Assembly (NCBI GenBank): GCA_037074705.1
Contig: CM073595.1
Coordinates: 55,175,639-55,239,638 of the forward strand
Direction of reading: 5' to 3'
Source: Zhengitettix transpicula
Lineage: Eukaryota; Arthropoda; Insecta; Orthoptera; Tetrigidae
Length of the DNA: 64,000 bases
Under the pieces are notes generated by a model that was given only the letters and a program-made list of their open reading frames with translations, did no database searches and was not told where the DNA came from. A program made the position numbers and the translations under genes. Position 1 is the first letter of the stretch; each line of letters starts with the position of its first letter. Below, in pieces: positions 57,079 to 64,000 of this stretch.

Positions 57079-57492
57079 ATGATATTCACGTGTACGATGT
57101 TTCTCTCTCCATTTTTTATTTTTCTCTTTGGAAAGAAAAACGTATCAACAATCATTGGACGATTTGTTTGTACCTCACTTCCAAAGCTGAGAGCAACGCA
57201 ATTTATTGGCAATCTTTCTAACCTCCTGCTGCGTCATTTATTTAAAGTGCAAGTTAAAAACTTCTCTGAGGAAGCAACTCGGTTGTATAACTCTTTCAGT
57301 TTGGAGAAGGATGTCCAGAGCGGAGTTCTTGTAACACCTGCTGCCACGTTCAGCTTCCGCTCGCGGTGGAAACAGACCGTTACAGCCTGTTACTGTACCA
57401 CTCCACTAATAATTATAAACGCTGTTCACGTCGTTATATTATACTTTTCCTCGTGTAATACGGGGAACGATACAAGTCTTTTTTCTATTTAA
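57079..57492 (+). other. Unexplained open frame, longest not tied to a TE
   Basis: The frame is open from 56971 without an ATG; the first ATG at 57079 gives 137 codons. The predicted protein has a hydrophobic stretch near its start (MFLSPFFIFLFG), a middle part with NFSEEATRLYNSFSLEKDVQ, and a hydrophobic segment near its end (PLIIINAVHVVILYF). I do not recognise it. Local base composition is less AT-rich than the surroundings. A length of 173 codons without stop is unusual for this composition but not decisive; it may be an exon, a decayed mobile gene or chance. Confidence 0.25.
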
Positions 57493-57494
57493 TT

Positions 57495-58260
57495 GGTGTC
57501 ACCGTTTCCGGTGACCATGCTGTGGCACACAAAGTCGCAATTCTCAATTACGGAGAATCGTCTAATAGCGATAATTTATGTGACAAATGTTACGAAAAAA
57601 ACCTTTAATATATACACCGTTGTAATATGATTTGAATTTCAAGTATCAACAATACAAATCCGACGATTGTACTTTATTATATTTATTCATTACATTACTG
57701 CTGCAAAGAGAAATACAAAAGTAAAATCACTATTACACACATAGATATAAAAATACACCCAACTATGAAAATAAACATTTATAAGAAAATACGAATGTAA
57801 TAACTGAGATATTATATAAAATAATTTGTAAATGCGAAAAGATTAAAGTAATTAATTAGACTATAACTGTTTTCGTCGCGAATTATATTGGTGGTGAAAC
57901 CATAAGTATTAACATTTTTATATTAATTACGATAAGGCATTAAAAATTTTGAATGAGTTAAATATTCACTATTACTTTATTTTTAAAAAAATATTTGTCT
58001 TATTTTGCAAAATAAAATTAATTACCGTCATTTTCTTTTCATATAAGTTACATCTATGGTAGACCTCACTTTTATTTTTAAAAAAATTGAAAAACATATC
58101 CGTAGTGTATTGTGAAATTTATTGAAAAGATTCATCATGTGTTGAGGCACGGGCTAGCGCTGAGTAACTAAAAGTCACTTGAATGCGGGCTATGACAAGG
58201 AGGTGGGGATAACCTAAGCTTCTCTACAAATACAGGCCAGATAACACCGGACTAACACTA
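57495..58260. other. Non-coding AT-rich stretch
   Basis: Nothing recognised until a GC-richer repeat-like segment at 58130-58310. Confidence 0.45.
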
Positions 58261-58263
58261 TTG

Positions 58264-58301
58264 CTAGAAGACGATGGCAGTGAACGTCACCGAAACGTCG
58301 A
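58264..58301 (+). ncRNA. Hammerhead-like motif with perfect GTGA/TCAC stem
   Basis: CTAGAAGA, CGATGGCA, stem GTGA (58280-58283) ACG TCAC (58287-58290), CGAAAC (58291-58296), GTCGAG. The first box departs from YTGANGA by a one-base change and insertion. It lies at the end of a GC-richer repeat-like segment beginning near 58130. Confidence 0.3.
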
Positions 58302-58309
58302 GATTACAA

Positions 58310-59065
58310 ATGTTTGCTCGATTAAATGCCCGATAATTATTCATTAATAATTTTTATGGAATTTTCGTGGTAATACCTACAACAGATTTTTTTAAAACTA
58401 CGTCCCTTCTTTGCTTGTGTGTGACTAAATTTATCTTTCTCTGAATCAGCAGGCATGAAGTCGCAAGTTAATTTAATATTATCAGTGGATGCTCTTAGAA
58501 AGTTGCGTATTTTCTAAAAATGTCGTAAATCCTAATTGAATAAACGCCTAAACGAAACTCCTTTCGATGGAAAATCCGTCTAAGAGTAATTTTGTATAAT
58601 CAGCAAGCATTTCTGAGGTCGAAAACACTTATTCAGCACACGTTTTTGATATCATTTAACCGAATTAATTTTTAACTTTTTGGTAATTTGCAACAATTTT
58701 TTTTCCAGATTGTACAACATGGACTGAAAATATTTTAAAAATTCAATTATTTTTCAAATATAAGACAAATAATATATTTTATTTGTATAAATCATTATTA
58801 GATATTCATATATTATCTGATTTGCATTAGTATTAATGCTGATCTAATTTAATTTATTTGTAACGCCAAGCTTTAAAAAAAATTGTTACTGTCTTCAACA
58901 CATTTATTAATTTTTTTTGACTGGAGTAACTTTAGCATATGCTATATAAAATTAGTCAGATTATAAAAAAATTAAAAGGAAACCTAAACGTCAATATCTA
59001 CACAAGAACTAATTTAAAAATGAGAATTTATAACAATATTTTTTTTCATCTGTTTTATTAATATT
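58310..59065. other. Non-coding AT-rich stretch
   Basis: Nothing recognised. Confidence 0.45.
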
Positions 59066-59070
59066 ATAAA

Positions 59071-59575
59071 TTAAAGATACTAACGAATTTTTCAGACATT
59101 TTAATGTATTTTATTTAACAGTTTAAATACGTTTCAGTAAGTTGTTGTACTTTCATCAGGTTTCAAATTACAAATTTACACATATATTTTTTCTCATTTA
59201 TCTATTATAATATTTAAATTCAATTCATAAATTACCAACATTCTTGAAATTTAATAATAAATCTTAAAAATTTTGACATTAACATTTTAAAAAATAATTA
59301 GGTTCATTTTTACTTTGTAATTGTTATATTAATTTTTTAAATTTCAAGAGCGTTGGAAATTTCTGATTATAATTTAAATATTATAATAGTAGAATTAGAA
59401 GAAATATATACTGTAAATTTGTGATTTAAAATATTGTATGACACTAAATTGATACCGTGGTAACATTACAACTTTGTTGAAACTTGATGACAGCACAATA
59501 AGATTTCTGAAACGTCGTTAATATGTTAAAATAAAAATTTTAAAACTTCTTAAAGGGTCGTAAGTTTCTTTATTT
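59071..59575. mobile_element. Fold-back element L (same family as 25615-26277)
   Basis: The ends TTAAAGATACTAACGA and the complement of GTCGTAAGTTTCTTTA match the 17-bp ends of element G. Left-arm motif, minus strand: CTGATGA (59153-59159), stem AGTA/TACT, GAAAC (59131-59135), GTAT. Right-arm motif, plus strand: TTGATGA 59484-59490, spacer, GAAAC 59509-59513, GTC GT T. The interior shares ACATTCTTGAAATTTAATAA with G. Confidence 0.8.
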
Positions 59576-59579
59576 TAAG

Positions 59580-59970
59580 AATTTATAATCACGAAAATGA
59601 TGTTTAACGAGCTGATAAACGTATAGTTTAAAAATACAAATTTAAATGTGACAAATTTGAAATTTTACAATTTCCGACCCTGAACCTCAAACTAAAACCA
59701 TTATCGCTATCTATAAGAATAAAGATAAATGTGTAAATTCCAGTAAAGACATCGCTGATATTTTGGAATTAAAATAAAAGTAAAATTGTGTCATTCTTTT
59801 TAATTAAACGACTACTCATGTCACTCGAAACTTTGATATAAATCGATATTTAGAGTCGACAAAGTATTGAGAATAATTATAAATAAGTATTACGTCTGTG
59901 TAGGTATATATTGATGATAAATCAGACAATAAAAGACAATTGCAAAAAGTAATTTATAGTTATATTATCC
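59580..59970. other. Non-coding AT-rich stretch
   Basis: Nothing recognised; CAATAAAAGACAATTG at 59926 recalls the stem of element E. Confidence 0.4.
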
Positions 59971-59974
59971 TTTC

Positions 59975-60005
59975 CTGAAGATGACATTAGGTCTGAAACA
60001 TGTCA
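59975..60005 (+). ncRNA. Hammerhead-like motif, ATGTC variant
   Basis: CTGAAGA 59975-59981, TGACATTAGGTC (GAC/GTC hairpin), T, GAAAC 59995-59999, ATGTCA. AC-AT-GT followed by C would be a palindromic 2-bp stem III and a C17 cleavage site, the most usual hammerhead cleavage base. One extra T lies between stem II and GAAAC. Solitary; no inverted partner found. Confidence 0.4.
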
Positions 60006-60009
60006 CAAT

Positions 60010-61145
60010 TTAATAGTTAGTTAATATAATAGTTTTTTCAATTGTCTGTTCTTAAAAACAATTGTCTTTCGCGGGTATTTAAATTTTTACCGGTTCCATT
60101 AAATTATTACTTGGTTGGAAATTTAAAAATCCCTCACACAGCTTTCTTGCTACAAAATATAAAGACCCGAGGAAGACTTTTCATTTTGAGAACAATTTTT
60201 CTCCCGCCGGAATTCAGTTTTCAAAAAGTGTAGCTTTGGAAAGAAGTAGATGTGATTTAATTTTGGAATATTCGGGAACAGAATTGTCTTCTGTATGATT
60301 GTACGTGTACGGGCAGCCGCGTGTGTCATTGCAAGGTTAACGAACTGCAGGAGATTAAAGTTTCCCCTCGTACGAGTTCGACTCCCGGTGGCCGTTGTCG
60401 ACGAAAAGTCCGACAATTTCCCCGATTCCACGTTCAGTTGAAGTAGTTATTTAGGGCGCTGTTACAGCCGAACACCGTCAAGGTCTCGCTACTGACGATT
60501 TCTTTTTGGAATTTCCGCTTGTTTCAACATCGCGGTAGGTCATTTCGTCATTTCTAAAATAAAACGCTGACACTGCAATATTTCCCCGGAGTAAGGGAAC
60601 GTTTTTATTTGAAATATGAAAATAGAACATCTACGTGTTTTATTCTAATTGCGTTTGTAAAGAATAACAATGTTGCGTATAATTAATCAGGAATTCATCT
60701 CGTGTATTTGACTCGAAAATAGGAAATATCGAAAATTCGTCCACAATTTTGAAAAGCAAATTAAATTTCTGAAAAATCACGTCATAAATTGTGGTGAAAA
60801 AAATTGTAAAATTTCGAGTAAATTACAATATTTTATACGAAATTTAGTGAAGTGTTAATAAGAAGAAAAATAGCCAAATACAGACAAAAGAAGTGATAAT
60901 ATAAACATCGCACAACGTTTCTGGAAGCCATGTTCGTATCGTCGGGTGCAGAAAAAACTAATAGCTTAGAGTTGTGTCTCTCTAGGCCCTTATGATTAAT
61001 TTTCAATCAGGTGTAAATTTTTCATTTTTGTTCAGTCTGAATTTTTGCAGTTTTGATACACTTAAATAAAAAAACGATTTATACCTTCATTTTTAAGCCT
61101 TCAAGAGTATAAAATTTATATTAAAAGTCTGATAACTGATAAATT
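60010..61145. other. Non-coding stretch
   Basis: 60300-60395 has a box B-like ACGAGTTCGACTCCCGG on the plus strand, perhaps a decayed tRNA-like repeat. A weak minus-strand motif (GACGATACGAACAT ... AGAAACGTTGTG) lies at 60925-60960. Confidence 0.35.
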
Positions 61146-61151
61146 CCTAAT

Positions 61152-62234
61152 TTTGATACGATTTACCCCAATGTTTTTTTATTCAATCAGCAATTTAAAT
61201 GAAAGCAGTAATTCTTCAGTTTCAAAAATTTAATTTAGAAATTTTTAGGTGCTTTAGCGGTTATCCAGGTTCATCTGTGAAAGTAAAACTATATTTCAGA
61301 AACAATTTGCATTTTTAGAAAGAATTTCAGCTATAAAAAATTTAGGAACATTTTTAATTTTAACAACGATCTCACATATAAGAAATATATTTTTCAGAAA
61401 CCATTTGCAATTTAACAAGGATCTCACCTATATATAATTAAGAAACATTTTTTAATTTTAACAAAGATCTTCCTTATCAAAAATATTTTTCAGAAACAAA
61501 TTGCATTTTAACAAGAATCTCACTTATTTTTTAGAAACCCTTTTCAATATAACAAGGATATTCCATATAAAAAATATTTTTCAGAAATCATCGGCATTTT
61601 AAAAAGGATCTCACATATATAAAAATATTTCTGAGAAACATTTTTTTATTTTAACGATAATCTCACCTATAAAATTTAGGAACATTTTTAATTTAAGATA
61701 AATTTTTTCAGAAACCATTTTCATTTTAACAAGGATCTCACACTACAAAAAATTTTTAAACATTTTTAATTGTAACAAGGATCTCACACATACGAAAATT
61801 ATTTTTCACAAACCCTTTGCATTCTAACAAGGATCTCACATATAAAAAAAATTTCAGAAGCTATTTGCATTTTATACGTGCAACATACAAAAATGAATTT
61901 ATATGTGAGATCGTCTTTGAAACCCAAATCGGTTCTCAAAAATAATTGTGTTTATATTTGAAGAAAATATTTTTCAGAAACAATTTTTATTTTAACGAGG
62001 ATCTACCATATAAAAATTTATATTTGAAATCCATATTCAAATTTAAATAGTCTCAGAAAAAAATATTTTTTTATGCTTGTAGAAATGCAAACGGTTTCTG
62101 AAAATTATTTTTATTTTTTTCTGACGAATAGGGCAAACCTCCAAGGGCTTCTACAAAATTTTAAATTAAAATTTTTAAACTGAAGAATTAGTTTGTTTTT
62201 ATTTAAATAGATGTCTGATTAAAATCGTTGGAGT

Positions 62235-62240
<6 letters not shown>
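61152..62240. mobile_element. Fold-back element M with internal minisatellite
   Basis: The left end (ATTTACCCCAATG, TTTATTCAATCAGCAATTTA) matches the complement of the right end (62165-62240: TTTAAATAGATGTCTGATTA, AAAATCGTTGGAGTAAAT). Each arm has a (G)GTGCTTTAG / AGGGCTTCT variant of the CGAAAGCTCC motif. Between them, about 61290-62110, runs a degenerate tandem array of about 45-50-bp units: TTTCAGAAACCATTTGCATT, TTAACAAGGATCTCACATAT, AAAAAATA. It includes one inverted stretch near 61905-61940. It is related to element C at 3159-3510. Confidence 0.8.

Positions 62241-62276
<36 letters not shown>
62239..62276. repeat. (TA)n microsatellite
   Basis: Uninterrupted TA run exactly at the right border of element M. 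Confidence 0.95.
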
Positions 62277-62280
<4 letters not shown>

Positions 62281-62526
62281 CCTTTCATACTTTTTCCGCA
62301 AAGGTTGTCACTTGTTAAGAATTTTAAAATGAATATCATTTTCATTTACATTCATATCGCAGTGGGCGAAAATCGCATTTTTGCGTATGTAAAAGGACTA
62401 TCACTTTCAAGATATGTGTTACTGAATTTCTTTACACGCACGCAAGTCAATGATAAATTGTACTGTGCAGTGAATTTGGTTCCCCTTAGTATTCCATATC
62501 ACGAGTTGTTTGGTCTGGTGTGACAC

Positions 62527-62880
62527 AATAATAACAAGAAATTATGAGAGTGAAAGAAATATTGCAACATTTTTGAACAATAAGAAACTCTGTTCGTCTT
62601 CGTGGTAAAAAAAGGTTCAGAAACAGTGTTTGTCACACGAATCGGAACTCCTTAAAGGAATAGCAGACGGCATCGTGTTCAGCGTGGCCGCTTACATTGG
62701 ACGAGACTCCTCATTCACCCGAAAAAACGCACATTTAAAGGAATAGCAGACGATTTGGAATAAACCGAATTTATTAACACGTTCCTCAAGACGAACAGAG
62801 TTTTGTTTACTGCAGGAAACGTTCGATTCAGTCTTCCCCCTTCTACTCTCATAATTTCATTTATTATACAACGAATGTCT
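62527..62880. mobile_element. Small inverted-repeat element
   Basis: The outer arms GAAATTATGAGAGT (near 62541) and ACTCTCATAATTTC (near 62857) and the inner arms AACTCTGTTCGTCTT (near 62588) and AAGACGAACAGAGTT (near 62791) are inverted. Inside, TTAAAGGAATAGCAGACG occurs twice in direct orientation (62653 and 62735). No coding. It is MITE-like and different from the hammerhead-motif group. Confidence 0.7.
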
Positions 62881-62929
62881 CAACAACATTGCCAAACTTC
62901 AAGCAAAAACTTCTGACTTTCGGAATTGA

Positions 62930-63690
62930 AATTATAGTCCGTTTTAAATCAGAAGTCTGCTGGCGTATCCGCGGGAGAGATGAACTGTCGCCACGCCCTC
63001 TCTTATTACACGTCAGAAGACGTGCCTGCACACGAAATATAATTATACATAATAAAGTTTAACGCTTAATATGAATCTCCAACAACAGAACAGACGAAAC
63101 AAGCGACTTATTCGGCTCTCTGAAAACTGCAGAATAACACCGGGATTGTTATGAGCAACGCTGCTTGGCCCACCTTTTATTTCAAGGATTATATAAAAGT
63201 AGAATCCTTAATTGTCCACATTTGTATGACTGAAAAATCGGACAATTTTGGATTGTATAATAATCTATTAAAATTAAAAATTTTATTATTAAAAATTAAA
63301 ACTTTATCTGACTTGTATTAAATATTATTATAGGAAGTTGGTCAAAAGTCAGAAAGTATTTATAAACATTTAAGTTTACAATCAACTATAATAAATAACG
63401 TTTCTTCCCTTTGTTTAGGAAGCTCTTAATTGCTTGGGATTCAACCTTTTATTCGTTCTTCATTATATTTAGTAAGCATTTTTTAGATACTTTTGAAGAT
63501 GTCTCCTTAAACAAAGGGAAGAAACGTTATGTATTTTTAATTTAATATTAAATTTTGATGTTTATAAATAAATTCTGACTTTTGGCAAATTTCTACTAAT
63601 TAATTTTTTATTTATTGTACTTAACTCGCGGGAACTAAATGCCACCTATCTTCTAATTTGAAACAGAGTATAGTGTACAGTATCAACGCG
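62930..63690 (+). repeat. Unnamed interspersed repeat, copy 2, interrupted
   Basis: 62936-63178 and 63625-63690 correspond to the left and right parts of 34905-35112. Between them lies about 450 bp of AT-rich DNA, most of it fold-back element N. The interruption shows the order of events: repeat first, fold-back element later. Confidence 0.65.
63333..63593. mobile_element. Fold-back element N inserted in the 63-kb repeat
   Basis: 63333-63425 and 63493-63593 are inverted (GGTCAAAAGTCAGAA, TATTTATAAACAT, AACGTTTCTTCCCTTTGTTT). Minus-strand motif: TTCC...GGAA stem, GAAAC (63400-63404), GTTATTT. Plus-strand motif: TTGAAGA 63493-63499, TCTCC...AGGGA stem, GAAAC 63521-63525, GTTATG. Confidence 0.8.
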
Positions 63691-64000
63691 CTACTATTCC
63701 AATTCTTTTCCTGATACAGTGAATCCCGCTAATCACAATGCAAAACTACTAAATTAAATCGACTTCAGGGAAGACGAAATTACTAGAGTTTCCTCAAGAG
63801 CTTTTTTAATATTGACTATTCTTACATGTCGGTTATCAGTAAAGCTATAAAATCAATTTCAAAAATCATCTTCTATTAATAATATTTTGGGAACGTGAAA
63901 AAAAATTTAATTGATATGTTACAATAAATACAGAAAATTATAATAATTTCTGTACAAGTCTTATTCAACATTACTGAAAGAGTAAAACCAATATGATCTA

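Noticed and set aside
61290..62110. CRISPR array
   Set aside because: Units are degenerate, about 45-50 bp, without constant repeat/unique spacer alternation, and lie inside an inverted-repeat element of an animal genome.

Overview
The window looks like intergenic or intronic DNA from a large, AT-rich, repeat-dense animal genome, most probably an arthropod and likely an insect. The evidence is: no compact operon-like coding, only one convincing protein-coding exon in 64 kb, tRNA-derived SINEs, two unrelated mariner transposase fossils, three relics of non-LTR retrotransposons, Helitron 3' ends (hairpin plus CTAG before T), one LTR with a primer-binding site, and many simple repeats. I cannot name the species. 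All family assignments come from reading translated motifs by eye; no search was run.

Layout. 0-4 kb: a 331-bp element with perfect 20-bp inverted ends and three fold-back (inverted-repeat) elements. 5.7-11.6 kb: a LINE RNase H relic, two Helitron-like elements, SINEs and a long TTATTATAA-type tract. 13-16 kb: a 1.4-kb fold-back element, then the only likely gene exon (14958-15311, SAP domain, ending at a GTAAGT donor), another fold-back element, and a decayed partial copy of the SAP exon. 17.4-18.0 kb: a minus-strand LTR with a PBS-like site. 19.3-21.5 kb: two different mariner fossils. 23.7-26.3 kb: a tandemly duplicated fold-back unit and another fold-back element. 27.6-32.1 kb: a large inverted pair, a SINE, and a 2.5-kb element with arms of over 400 bp. 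32.6-35.1 kb: Helitron-like relics and an unnamed repeat that recurs at 63 kb. 37-44 kb: fold-back elements, a CpG-rich patch, SINEs, and a LINE relic flanked by inverted 3' ends. 48-54.7 kb: two SINEs head to head, a diverged duplication, and another LINE relic. 57-64 kb: an unexplained ORF, more fold-back elements (one with an internal minisatellite), a small inverted-repeat element, and a nested insertion.

The strongest unexplained pattern is a short motif recurring about twenty times on both strands: YTGANGA, a short hairpin, then GAAAC followed by GTTGT, GTCGT or ATGTC. It usually occurs once per arm, facing outward or inward, in fold-back elements of 0.2-1.4 kb. Motif and order match the catalytic core of a type I hammerhead ribozyme with a minimal stem III, a class known from Penelope-like retroelements and retrozymes. 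One copy lies just 3' of a LINE reverse transcriptase relic. A second group carries CGAAAGCTCC in place of GAAACGTT. Whether any copy is or was catalytic is inference.
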